This document shows, piece after piece, positions 25,520-33,161 of a stretch of DNA of 64,000 nt (position 1 is the first letter of the stretch; each line of letters begins with the position of its first letter). Both the position numbers and the translations under genes were made by a program. Source of the DNA: Mycolicibacterium komanii (GTDB lineage Bacteria; Actinomycetota; Actinomycetes; Mycobacteriales; Mycobacteriaceae); the NCBI RefSeq assembly GCF_001050035.1, contig NZ_CVTA01000063.1, forward strand, positions 186,001-250,000, given 5' to 3'. A model generated the notes under the pieces. The model did not search any database, was not told the origin of the DNA, and saw only the letters and a program-made list of their open reading frames with translations.

Positions 25520-25984
25520 GTGAGCGATCTGAAGATGAGCGAGTCGATTCACGTGGCCGCGAACCCCAACGAGTTGTACAAGATGGTTTCTGACGTGACC
25601 CGGATGGGCGAGTGGAGCCCGATCTGCCGGGCGTGCTGGTGGGACGAGGGCGACGGCCCGCGGGTCGGCGCGTGGTTCACCGGCCGCAACGAAACACCTT
25701 CGCGCACCTGGGAGACGCGCTCGCAGGTGGTCGCCGCCGATCCCGGGCGCGAGTTCGCCTGGGAGGTCAACAACGGCTGGGTCTATTGGGGTTACACCTT
25801 CGAACGGGTCGACGGCGGGACCATGCTGACCGAGCACTGGGAGATGCGGGCCAAGGGCATCGCGGGGTTCCGTGAGCGGTACGGCGACCAGGCCGACGCA
25901 CAGATCGCCGAGCGACGCGAAGCGGCGCGCACCGGAATCCCCGCGACGCTGGCGGCGATCAAGAAGGCCGCCGAAACCGGCTGA
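25520..25984 (+). CDS. SRPBCC (polyketide cyclase/START-like) family protein
   Basis: A 154-residue protein of the START/Bet v 1-like SRPBCC fold, with the typical opening pattern MSESIHVAANPNELYKMV, an early Trp/Pro segment (EWSPICRACWW) and a long C-terminal amphipathic helix. Proteins of this fold bind hydrophobic ligands such as sterols, fatty acids or polyketides. Divergent from an SDR pair around a KstR-type operator, it may be a carrier or accessory for sterol-derived substrates. The GTG start has no strong ribosome binding site; CACACT 7 bases upstream could be a weak -10 of a leaderless message. Confidence 0.82.
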   Translation: MSDLKMSESIHVAANPNELYKMVSDVTRMGEWSPICRACWWDEGDGPRVGAWFTGRNETPSRTWETRSQVVAADPGREFAWEVNNGWVYWGYTFERVDGGTMLTEHWEMRAKGIAGFRERYGDQADAQIAERREAARTGIPATLAAIKKAAETG

Positions 25985-25995
25985 CCCGCTGAGCG

Positions 25996-27087
25996 TCAGG
26001 CGAGCGCGCGCAGCGCCGAGAGCAGGCTGGTCCGCGTTTCGGCGTTGGCTTCGATCTCGTTGAGCCCGCCGACGATTCCGGTAATGTCAGCCACGATGAC
26101 ATGTTCGAGACCGTGGTCGACGTAACCGCCGACCCGCTCGGCGACCTCGGTCGCGTTACCGACGAACATGAGCTCCTCGACGAGCTCGAACGGGATTTTC
26201 GGCGCGAGTTCACGAAGCTCCTCGGGATCGAGGTCGTGCTGGATCAGATCGACCAGCCCGCGGCACTGCTCGCCGGCAGGATGGGTGAGGCCGTACTCGG
26301 TCCAGGTCTGCGCGGAGTTCATCAGCGTGCAGAGCTTCGCCAGCGGTTCGCGCTCCATCAGATCGGCGATGTGCTCGCGACTGGCGCCGAGGATCGCGGT
26401 TATCTGCATCGCGCACTCCGGCGCCGGCCGGCCGCACCGATCGGCGTGGCCGGCGACGATGCGACGTTTCTGCCCGTAGGTCGACGGCTCCATCGGCCAC
26501 GCGGGTATCCAGCCGTCGCCGTATTCGCCTGCCAGGCGGAGCATTCGGGGCTCGTGAGCACCGATCCAGATCTCGGGCGCACCGACGTCGGCCCTGCGCA
26601 ACGGGAGCCCCAAGCGACCCGAGTGGCCCGCCGGCATGACACCGTCGGTCAGCAGCGTCCGCAACTCGACGAGGAACTCCTCGAGTTTCGTTACCGGAGA
26701 CGTGAAGTCGTATCCGAAGGGGACAAGGCTCTCGGCTTCGCCGGCGCCCAGGCCCAGCCGGAAACCGCCGCGGCAGAGGTGGTGCAGGGTCAGCGTCGTG
26801 CGTGCGATGTCCGGGGCGCGTCGCCGAATCCCGTCGGTGACAGCGACACCCATCGGCAGGTCGAATTTGTTGCCGACGGCCGCGACACACACGAACGGGT
26901 CGTACCAGGCGTCGGCGTCGGGCGACACGGCCGACAAGGCCATGTCGGACCACAGCACGGGGTGTGCGCAGCCGAGCAGATGGTCCGGCAGCCACAGCGA
27001 GTCGACGCCGTCCTGCGCGGCCGCCTCGACCACATCGAGGTACGACTCGAACGGGTGCATCGGCACCACGAGCATGCCGACCTTCAT
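25996..27087 (-). CDS. LLM-class (F420-dependent) oxidoreductase
   Basis: A 363-residue luciferase-like monooxygenase-fold protein. Typical elements are the SLWLPDHLLG strand-helix at residues about 29-38, the RGGFRLGLGAGEAE segment and the APEIWIGAHEPRMLRLAGEYGDGWIP block. These resemble, from memory, F420-dependent ketoreductases of the Rv2951c type. It would transfer hydride from F420H2 (or use FMNH2) to a carbonyl or alkene; the substrate is unknown. The ATG at 27087 gives the usual MKVGML start. It is convergent with the SRPBCC gene (11-base gap) and divergent from the kinase gene at 27210. Confidence 0.85.
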   Translation of the reverse strand: MKVGMLVVPMHPFESYLDVVEAAAQDGVDSLWLPDHLLGCAHPVLWSDMALSAVSPDADAWYDPFVCVAAVGNKFDLPMGVAVTDGIRRRAPDIARTTLTLHHLCRGGFRLGLGAGEAESLVPFGYDFTSPVTKLEEFLVELRTLLTDGVMPAGHSGRLGLPLRRADVGAPEIWIGAHEPRMLRLAGEYGDGWIPAWPMEPSTYGQKRRIVAGHADRCGRPAPECAMQITAILGASREHIADLMEREPLAKLCTLMNSAQTWTEYGLTHPAGEQCRGLVDLIQHDLDPEELRELAPKIPFELVEELMFVGNATEVAERVGGYVDHGLEHVIVADITGIVGGLNEIEANAETRTSLLSALRALA

Positions 27088-27209
27088 GACACCTCGATCA
27101 CACCCGTAGCGACGTCGGGAGCATCGACCTCCGACCTGTCTGATCATCCGCGCCGTCCAGCCCCCGCGCGGGCGAATGACGAGAACGCTGAAACGCGAGG
27201 GACGAACGG

Positions 27210-27866
27210 ATGAGCTGCAGTATCGTCGTTCGCCTGATGCCGGGCAACCTGATCGTCCTCAACGGCGGCTCCAGCGCCGGGAAGAGCTCAATCGCGCTGG
27301 AGTTCCAGGAGATTGCCTTCGAGCCCTGGATGCATCTGGGCATCGACATGTTCTGGTGCGCGCTCCCGCAGAGCCAATTGGATCTGGGCCGGGTGCGTCC
27401 GGAGTACTACACCTCGGCGGTGACGGTCGGCGCGGACGGTCTCGACTATCTCGACGTCACGCCCGGACCTCTGCTGAAGAAGGCCATGCACGCGCGCTAC
27501 CTGGCCATCCGGGCTTACCTCGATGAGGGCATCAACATCATCTCCGACGACATGTTCTGGACGCGCGAGTGGCTGGTCGACTTCCTCGAAACCTTCGAGG
27601 GATATCGCGTGTGGCTGTTCGGCATTCACGTGTCGGATCAGGAAGGGGCGCGTAGGGAAGCCCAACGACTCGGACGGGTGACGGGATCCTGTCGGGGAAG
27701 CACGCTAGCCGCGCACGCCGACGCCGAATACGATTTCGAGTTGGACACCACCGGCGTTCCCGTGCGGGCCCTGGCCCAGAAACTCTACGAGCGTTACTCG
27801 GCGCTCGAGACTCCCAACGCATTCCGTTGCCTGCGCAAACATTTTCTCGCTTCGGATACGCGTTAA
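27210..27866 (+). CDS. Chloramphenicol phosphotransferase-like kinase
   Basis: A 218-residue P-loop kinase of the CPT family. The Walker A is GGSSAGKS at residues 19-26. The catalytic base of S. venezuelae CPT (Asp37 in the FGVDSL segment) is matched by Asp46 in LGIDMFW. A later DDMFW and ELDTTGV near the C-terminus also parallel CPT. It would phosphorylate a hydroxyl on a small molecule or detoxify a chloramphenicol-like compound; real substrates of non-producer homologues are unknown. The start at 27210 is favoured by GAGGGA upstream; an ATG at 27237 would give a shorter N-terminus like that of CPT. Confidence 0.78.
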   Translation: MSCSIVVRLMPGNLIVLNGGSSAGKSSIALEFQEIAFEPWMHLGIDMFWCALPQSQLDLGRVRPEYYTSAVTVGADGLDYLDVTPGPLLKKAMHARYLAIRAYLDEGINIISDDMFWTREWLVDFLETFEGYRVWLFGIHVSDQEGARREAQRLGRVTGSCRGSTLAAHADAEYDFELDTTGVPVRALAQKLYERYSALETPNAFRCLRKHFLASDTR

Positions 27867-27916
27867 TCGGCCGAACCCGACCGGAGGGCGGCGGGGCGGC
27901 GTAGTTTTCGGTGTTT

Positions 27917-28618
27917 ATGAGGACGAGAAGGAAATTCGCAGGCGCGCTCGGCGTGTTCGTACTGACCGTCGCCGGGTTGTTGCACCCCGTCGCCGCATCG
28001 GCGCAGACCGAGCGCGCGATCACGTTGACGTTCGTTCGCAGCGCCGAGTCGAACACCAACGCGTCCAACACCGTCGACACCTCGGTGCCGGGACCGAGCC
28101 TGAGCCCCATGGGATACATGCACGCACAAGACGCGGCGAACCAGTTGCGCGGCAACGGGTACGACGGGGTCTACGCGTCGACGATGGTGCGCGCACAGGA
28201 GACCGCCGCCCCGCTTGCCGCGGCGCTGAACCTGCCCGTCACGGTGTTGCCCGGTCTGCGGCAGATCGAGGCGGGCCGATACGAGGGGCAACCCGAGCCC
28301 GAATCACACGAGACCGAGACGTCGGCGTGGCTGGCCGGCGACCGCAGTGCCAGCATCCCGGGGTCGATCACCGGAGACGAGTTCGACGCGCGGTTCGACG
28401 AAGCCGTCCAAACCATCTACGACAGTGGTGCCGTCAATCCGATCGCGTTTTCGCACTCGTCGGCGATCATGCTCTGGGTCCTGATGAACGTCACCAACCC
28501 GGACAACGCCCTGTATACCCAGCATCCGCTGCCCAACCTGGGCCGAATCGAGATCGCCGGAAACCCCCGCGACGGCTGGACCCTCACCAACTGGGACGGC
28601 ATCCCGGTCCCTGCGTGA
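27917..28618 (+). CDS. Secreted histidine-phosphatase-fold protein lacking the catalytic His
   Basis: A 233-residue protein with an N-terminal signal peptide (basic MRTRRKF, hydrophobic core, cleavage near AASAQ). The mature part has the histidine phosphatase (phosphoglycerate mutase-like) fold: YASTMVRAQETA is the second catalytic Arg region and FSHSSAI holds the second His. The defining RHG tripeptide after the first strand reads RSA (FVRSAES), so the phosphate-accepting His is a Ser. The protein is therefore probably not a phosphohistidine-mechanism phosphatase. A GTG six bases upstream is an alternative start. It is convergent with the FGE gene. Confidence 0.78.
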   Translation: MRTRRKFAGALGVFVLTVAGLLHPVAASAQTERAITLTFVRSAESNTNASNTVDTSVPGPSLSPMGYMHAQDAANQLRGNGYDGVYASTMVRAQETAAPLAAALNLPVTVLPGLRQIEAGRYEGQPEPESHETETSAWLAGDRSASIPGSITGDEFDARFDEAVQTIYDSGAVNPIAFSHSSAIMLWVLMNVTNPDNALYTQHPLPNLGRIEIAGNPRDGWTLTNWDGIPVPA

Positions 28619-28627
28619 GACGCTCTC

Positions 28628-29506
28628 TTACCGTCTGACGCAGCGAAACCCGATGTGACTCATCCCGGTGTCGACGGGTTGGGGCCGGCGGGCGGCAGGT
28701 CGGTAGCGGCGGCAGTAGGAGTCAGCGCACAGGAAGGAACCACCCTTCACGACCCGGCGCGGCACGTGGAACTGCGGCTGTTGCGGTTCGTAACTGTCCT
28801 CTGCGCAGCACCCGGACGGTGACGCTGCGTCGGCATACCAGTCGACCGTCCACTCCCAGACGTTGCCCGCCATGTCGTATAGGCCATAGCCGTTGGGTGG
28901 AAAGGTGCCGACAGGCGTGGTGCGGCCGTAACCCTTCTCGGGCCGCCACGGAAAATCGCCGTGCCAGTAGTTGGCGAGCGGCTGTCCGGGTTGTTCGGGG
29001 TCGTCGCCCCAGGTGAACTCGGCACCGCACAGCCCGCCGCGCGCTGCGACCTCCCACTCGGCCGCGGTCGGGAGCGCCATCCCCGTCCAGGCCGCGTACG
29101 CTTCGGCGTCTTCGTACGCCACGTGCACGACGGGGTGATCGGGACGCCTGTCGATCGACGACAGCGGTCCGACGGGGTGGCGCCACGAGGCGCCGGGCGT
29201 CCACGTCCACCACTGGCTGAGGTGCCGCAGGTCGACCGGGCCCCGCGTGCGGTTGAACACCAACGATCCCGGCTCGAGATTCTCGGGCGGGGCGCCCGGG
29301 TAGTCGGCTGGGTTCAACGGGCGTTCCGCGACCGTGAGATAGCCGGTGGCGGTGACGAATTCGGCGAACTGGGCGTTGGTGACCTGCTGCGTCATCATCC
29401 GGAATCCGTCGACCTCGACCGGATGCGCCGGGGCCTCCTCGGGATAATGGCGGTCGGACCCGAGCAGGGTGGTTTGCGCGGGGATCGAGACGAGGTCGTC
29501 AGTCAC
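28628..29506 (-). CDS. Formylglycine-generating enzyme (SUMF1/FGE family)
   Basis: A 292-residue FGE-sulfatase domain protein. Cys260 and Cys265 in FLCADSYCRRYRPAAR match the copper-binding catalytic pair of FGE (five residues apart), and GNVWEWTVDW at 214-223 is the conserved core. It should oxidise the Cys of the CxAxR motif in the sulfatase encoded two genes upstream to C-alpha-formylglycine, using oxygen. The GTG start at 29506 overlaps the HAD gene stop (the two share GTGACTGA), showing translational coupling. No signal peptide, so it acts on unfolded protein in the cytosol. Confidence 0.92.
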   Translation of the reverse strand: MTDDLVSIPAQTTLLGSDRHYPEEAPAHPVEVDGFRMMTQQVTNAQFAEFVTATGYLTVAERPLNPADYPGAPPENLEPGSLVFNRTRGPVDLRHLSQWWTWTPGASWRHPVGPLSSIDRRPDHPVVHVAYEDAEAYAAWTGMALPTAAEWEVAARGGLCGAEFTWGDDPEQPGQPLANYWHGDFPWRPEKGYGRTTPVGTFPPNGYGLYDMAGNVWEWTVDWYADAASPSGCCAEDSYEPQQPQFHVPRRVVKGGSFLCADSYCRRYRPAARRPQPVDTGMSHIGFRCVRR

Positions 29507-30380
29507 CGAAGACCATCGTCCAGTCGTTGCGCATGCTGACGACGGTCCAGCCGTCGGTTGCGGCTTGTTCGAGCGCCTTCTCGGCACCGGCGGTGTAGGC
29601 GAACTCGCGATCAGGGTCGTCGTGCATGAGGAGCAATCGGAGCCCGCGGGTGAACTCGAGCATCTCGATGTCACCGTTGGAGTTCCCGGCGGCGAGAACC
29701 GGTCGACGGCCCGTACGCCCCCAGATCCGCACGGGCTTCACCGGTCCGTCGTCCAGGAATTCCGGCCGACTCGTGGTTCGCAGGTCGCCGTCGGCGAAGT
29801 CGAGGCCGACCGAGCTACCGATGACCCGCTCCGGTGGTATGCCGTAGAGCGTTCCGGTCACCGGTCGCATGAAGTCACGACCGCCGCCGGACGCGATGTA
29901 GGTGGTGAACCCATTGTGCTCGAGATAGCGCAACAGTTCGATCATCGGCGTGTACCCGCACGTCGTATACGGCCGGCGCAGCGTCGGGTGTTCGGCGGTG
30001 TCGAAGAACGCCCGGACATGAGCGGCGTGCTCCTCGACCGTCAACCCGGCGAAGGCCGAGAGTATCCCGCCGGCACGGAGTTTGAGCTCCGAGTCGTCGC
30101 CCTTGTAGTGCTTGGTGACCGCGTCGCCGAACCACCCGAGGTCGCCGGCCGCGGCGGCACGGTATGGCTGACGGTCGGCGAGACCCGGATTGGCGCGGGC
30201 CTGCTCCGCCAGGCGGCGGACGAGGAAGTCGAGTTGGATGTACGCCGGCTTCTCACACCACAGTGTGCCGTCGTTGTCGAAGACCGCGACGCGATCCTCG
30301 ACCGGCGTAGCGCGAATGTTGCGCTCCACGAAATCGACGATCGCCGACTTCGCGGGCCCGTCGGTCCACGACTCGAGCAT
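29499..30380 (-). CDS. HAD-superfamily hydrolase in sulfatase operon
   Basis: A 293-residue haloacid dehalogenase-type hydrolase. Motif I is FDNDGTL (nucleophile Asp35, acid Asp37), motif II lies in IASGGG, and motif IV is GNSNGDIEM. It resembles phosphoserine-phosphatase-like HAD proteins with a helical cap. Its place between sulfatase and FGE, with overlapping stop/start codons on both sides, indicates a shared pathway, for example removing a phosphate from the same substrate class the sulfatase acts on. The ATG at 30380 overlaps the sulfatase stop by one base (TGATG). Confidence 0.85.
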   Translation of the reverse strand: MLESWTDGPAKSAIVDFVERNIRATPVEDRVAVFDNDGTLWCEKPAYIQLDFLVRRLAEQARANPGLADRQPYRAAAAGDLGWFGDAVTKHYKGDDSELKLRAGGILSAFAGLTVEEHAAHVRAFFDTAEHPTLRRPYTTCGYTPMIELLRYLEHNGFTTYIASGGGRDFMRPVTGTLYGIPPERVIGSSVGLDFADGDLRTTSRPEFLDDGPVKPVRIWGRTGRRPVLAAGNSNGDIEMLEFTRGLRLLLMHDDPDREFAYTAGAEKALEQAATDGWTVVSMRNDWTMVFGD

Positions 30381-31933
30381 CAGTCGGCCGCGAGGAAGTT
30401 CTGCAGCTTGTGGACGGCCTGATCGATCGTGAAACTCGCCGGGGGATGGCGAGGAGGGAACTCCTTGAACGTGTCGAGGAACTTCGTGCAGATTGCGGTG
30501 CCGTAGAACGCCAGGAAGTCGTGGTCGAGAAACCAGTCGTAGTAGGTGTTCGACGTGATGTCCGCACGTTCGAACGGATCGGTGCGCAGATTGAAGATCT
30601 TCGGAACCCGTAACGGCACAAATGGTTCCGCCCACACCTGCAGGGTCCCCAGGCACCGCTGCTCCTGGAAGACGATCTTCCAGTTGTGGTAGCGGATGCC
30701 CAGGACGTCGCAGTCGTCGGAGAAGTAGATGAATCCCTGGCGCGGGCTCTTCTCGACTTCGCCGGTCAGATACGGCAGGAGGTTGAACGCGTCGAGGTGG
30801 ACCTTGAACGTCACCTCCTCGCCGCGCAGCGTGACGGTGTGTCCCTTCTTCAACTTCTCGGCGATATCCGGCTCACCGGCCGCAGCCAAGAACGTCGGCA
30901 ACCAATCGTGGTGTTGGACAATCTCGTTGGACACCACTCCGGACGCTATCTTGGCCGGCCACCGCACCATTTCGGGAACGCGGAACGCGCCCTCCCAGTT
31001 GGTGTTCTTCTCGCTCCGGAACGGAGTCGTGGCACCGTCAGGCCAGGTGTTGGCGTGCGGACCGTTGTCGGTGGAGTACACGACGATGGTGTCTTCCGCG
31101 ATGCCGAGTTCGTCGATCGCATCGAGGATCTGGCCGACGTTGCGGTCGTGGTCGATCATCGTGTCGTGGTAGGGCGATTGCCATATCCCCGCTTGCCCGC
31201 GGCTCTCCGGTTTCGTATGGGTCCGCAGGTGCATGTGGGTCATGTTCATCCACACGAAGAACGGCGTCTCGGCCTCGACCTGACGCCTGATGAAGTCGAG
31301 GCAGGCTTCGGTGGTCTCGTCGTCGATGGTCTCCATCCGCTTCTTGGTCAGCGGTCCGGTGTCTTCGATGCGCTGCTTGCCGACGGGGCCCCACTTGGGG
31401 TCGTCCGGTTCGTCGGACACCTCGTCGGTCGCCCACGACCGAATCACGCCGCGGGGCCGGTTCATCTCGGCCAGGACGGGAAAATCGTCGCTTTTCGGAT
31501 AGTCCGGTAGTTCGGGCTCTTCTTCGGCGTTGAGGTGATAGAGGTTGCCGAAGAACTCGTCGAATCCGTGAGCGGTTGGCAAGTACTTGTTGCGGTCGCC
31601 GAAGTGGTTCTTGCCGAACTGGCCGGTCGCGTACCCCAGCGGCTTGAGCAGCTCGGCGATTGTGGGGTCCTCGGCGGCCCAGCCGATGTCGGAGCCGGGG
31701 ATGCCGACCTTGCTCATGCCCGTTCGATACACGCTCTGTCCACTGATGAACGCCGCGCGGCCGGCGGTGCAGCTCTGCTCGCCGTACGAGTCGGTGAACC
31801 GCACCCCTTCGTTCGCGATGCGGTCGATGTTCGGTGTGCGGTAACCCATCAGGCCGTCGCTGTAGCAACTCAAGTTGGTGATTCCGATGTCGTCGCCCCA
31901 GATGACGAGGATGTTGGGCTTTTCGTTCGGCAT
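30380..31933 (-). CDS. Type I sulfatase (alkaline phosphatase superfamily)
   Basis: A 517-residue sulfatase. The N-terminal metal-binding Asp pair is in IWGDDIG (residues 14-15). The activation motif CTAGR at 55-59 has the Cys to be converted to formylglycine, of the CxAxR form. The HLHMH-type metal region appears as MNMTHMHLR and the YSTDNGPH segment is typical of arylsulfatases. There is no signal peptide, so it is probably cytosolic, unlike many sulfatases. It is the first gene of the operon with a HAD hydrolase and its maturase FGE. Candidate substrates are sulfated sterols, aryl sulfates or sulfated glycans; the sequence does not decide. Confidence 0.92.
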   Translation of the reverse strand: MPNEKPNILVIWGDDIGITNLSCYSDGLMGYRTPNIDRIANEGVRFTDSYGEQSCTAGRAAFISGQSVYRTGMSKVGIPGSDIGWAAEDPTIAELLKPLGYATGQFGKNHFGDRNKYLPTAHGFDEFFGNLYHLNAEEEPELPDYPKSDDFPVLAEMNRPRGVIRSWATDEVSDEPDDPKWGPVGKQRIEDTGPLTKKRMETIDDETTEACLDFIRRQVEAETPFFVWMNMTHMHLRTHTKPESRGQAGIWQSPYHDTMIDHDRNVGQILDAIDELGIAEDTIVVYSTDNGPHANTWPDGATTPFRSEKNTNWEGAFRVPEMVRWPAKIASGVVSNEIVQHHDWLPTFLAAAGEPDIAEKLKKGHTVTLRGEEVTFKVHLDAFNLLPYLTGEVEKSPRQGFIYFSDDCDVLGIRYHNWKIVFQEQRCLGTLQVWAEPFVPLRVPKIFNLRTDPFERADITSNTYYDWFLDHDFLAFYGTAICTKFLDTFKEFPPRHPPASFTIDQAVHKLQNFLAAD

Positions 31934-32061
31934 GGCGACTCCTTAATCACTGGCGCCTAGTCGCACGATAGGACGGCGATATTCGCGTTGTGGTGATTCG
32001 AGGGATTCGACCAAAGTCGCGACGGCAATATCCGTGGCGTGGGCCTCGCCGTCTGCCGGCC
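31934..32061. other. 128-bp gap upstream of sulfatase operon
   Basis: This stretch must hold the promoter of the leftward sulfatase operon. I see a GATTCGA-GGGATTCG direct repeat at about 31997-32010 but no convincing operator or terminator for the alpha/beta hydrolase that ends at its right edge on the same strand. Confidence 0.3.
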
Positions 32062-32778
32062 CTAGCCGTCGACCGCGTCGATGTGTGCACGCACCAACCC
32101 CGGGTAGCGCTCGCGGTCGGGTCGGAAGATGTCGTGCGGCGAGTCGTCTAACACATGAAGGGACGCCGACGGAAACAGTTCCTGATAGCGGCCCCACGCG
32201 GCGTCGGAGATCAGCGGGCTGTTCGGGCTCCGCACCACCAGCAGCGGTGGTTGCCACTGCGCCAGCGGCTCCCAGAACGACTGCTTGCGGGCGGCTCGGA
32301 AGATCGCCTCCCCGGCGGCGCGGTTGAGGCGCTTGTGCACCGGGGTGCCGCGCCACCGGCCGTCCAGGAGGAACGACGAGACCTCCGGTGGGAGCGTGAT
32401 CTCCTCGGGGACGTAGTCGCCGATCGAGATCGAGCGGACCCGCTCACGGTTCGCGAGAGCCCACGTCAGCGCGTAGGGCGTACCGCGGGAGAAGGTCATC
32501 AGGTGGACCGCGCCGTCGGTCACCGCGTCGACCACTGCCGCCACGTCATCGCCGAGAACCCCTGAGTCGTAACCGCTTTCGGGCGCGTTACTACGGCCAT
32601 GCCCGCGCAGGTCGACCACCACCGTCCGTCGGCCGAACAACGGCAGCACCTCGCGGTAGTCGTCGGCGACGTCGGTGAAGCCGGGGACGAAGACCACCGG
32701 CGCCCCGCGGGCGGGACCGCCGGAATCCAGGTAGTGCAGGCGCGCACCCGCGTTGGTGGTGAAGCGTGACTCGACCAT
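32062..32778 (-). CDS. Alpha/beta hydrolase with atypical nucleophile elbow
   Basis: A 238-residue alpha/beta hydrolase. VPGFTD is the oxyanion-hole region, DLRGHGRS the typical strand-4 loop, Ser97 in TFSRG the nucleophile and the His in SPHDIF the base. The usual GxSxG elbow reads TxSxG, so the first Gly is a Thr. Two in-frame ATGs exist (32790 and 32778); neither has a strong ribosome binding site and the shorter is given. It runs in the same direction as the sulfatase operon, 128 bases upstream of it, and is divergent from the Rv1738-like gene. The substrate is unknown. Confidence 0.75.
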   Translation of the reverse strand: MVESRFTTNAGARLHYLDSGGPARGAPVVFVPGFTDVADDYREVLPLFGRRTVVVDLRGHGRSNAPESGYDSGVLGDDVAAVVDAVTDGAVHLMTFSRGTPYALTWALANRERVRSISIGDYVPEEITLPPEVSSFLLDGRWRGTPVHKRLNRAAGEAIFRAARKQSFWEPLAQWQPPLLVVRSPNSPLISDAAWGRYQELFPSASLHVLDDSPHDIFRPDRERYPGLVRAHIDAVDG

Positions 32779-32810
32779 CACCACCACCATGCCTGGTCGG
32801 CTCGCGCGGT

Positions 32811-32834
32811 GCGGTTCAAACGCGTGCGAACCGC
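32811..32834. promoter_or_regulatory. Inverted repeat GCGGTTC-N10-GAACCGC
   Basis: A perfect 7-bp inverted repeat (32811-32817 and 32828-32834) between the divergent alpha/beta hydrolase and the DUF1876 gene, 39 bases before the latter's start. Symmetry and spacing suit a dimeric repressor. It does not resemble the DosR box. Confidence 0.4.
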
Positions 32835-32873
32835 TGATCGGAGGTGCACGCTGGTAACCGGAAGGTGATTGCT

Positions 32874-33152
32874 ATGTACGACAACATCCAAGACAACGCC
32901 TGGCGCATCGACATCGAGTTCAACGAGGACGACACCCACACCCACGCGACCGTGCGGGCCACCCGCGACGACGGCGAGACGGTGAGCGCCCAGGGCGACG
33001 CCTACCGCAACCCCCGGGATTCCGTGCAGCCGCTGGTCGGTGAGGAGATCGCCGCGGCGAGGGGACTGATCGCGCTCGGCGCCGAACTGCTGCAGCGCGC
33101 GTCGTCACAGATCGAGCAGACCACGCATCAGCCAGTCCACCTGGTCCGCTGA
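32874..33152 (+). CDS. DUF1876 protein (Rv1738/Rv2632c family)
   Basis: A 92-residue small protein of the DUF1876 family. From memory it shares the EIGDE/VGEEIAAARGL-type helix and the terminal THQPxxL signature with M. tuberculosis Rv1738, a hypoxia-induced protein whose structure resembles ribosome hibernation factors. It may therefore bind the ribosome or act in dormancy-type stress, but here no DosR box is visible upstream. The ATG at 32874 follows GGAAGGTGA, a strong ribosome binding site. It is convergent with the 3beta-HSD gene, 9 bases apart. Confidence 0.85.
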   Translation: MYDNIQDNAWRIDIEFNEDDTHTHATVRATRDDGETVSAQGDAYRNPRDSVQPLVGEEIAAARGLIALGAELLQRASSQIEQTTHQPVHLVR

Positions 33153-33161
33153 CGGTTCGGC

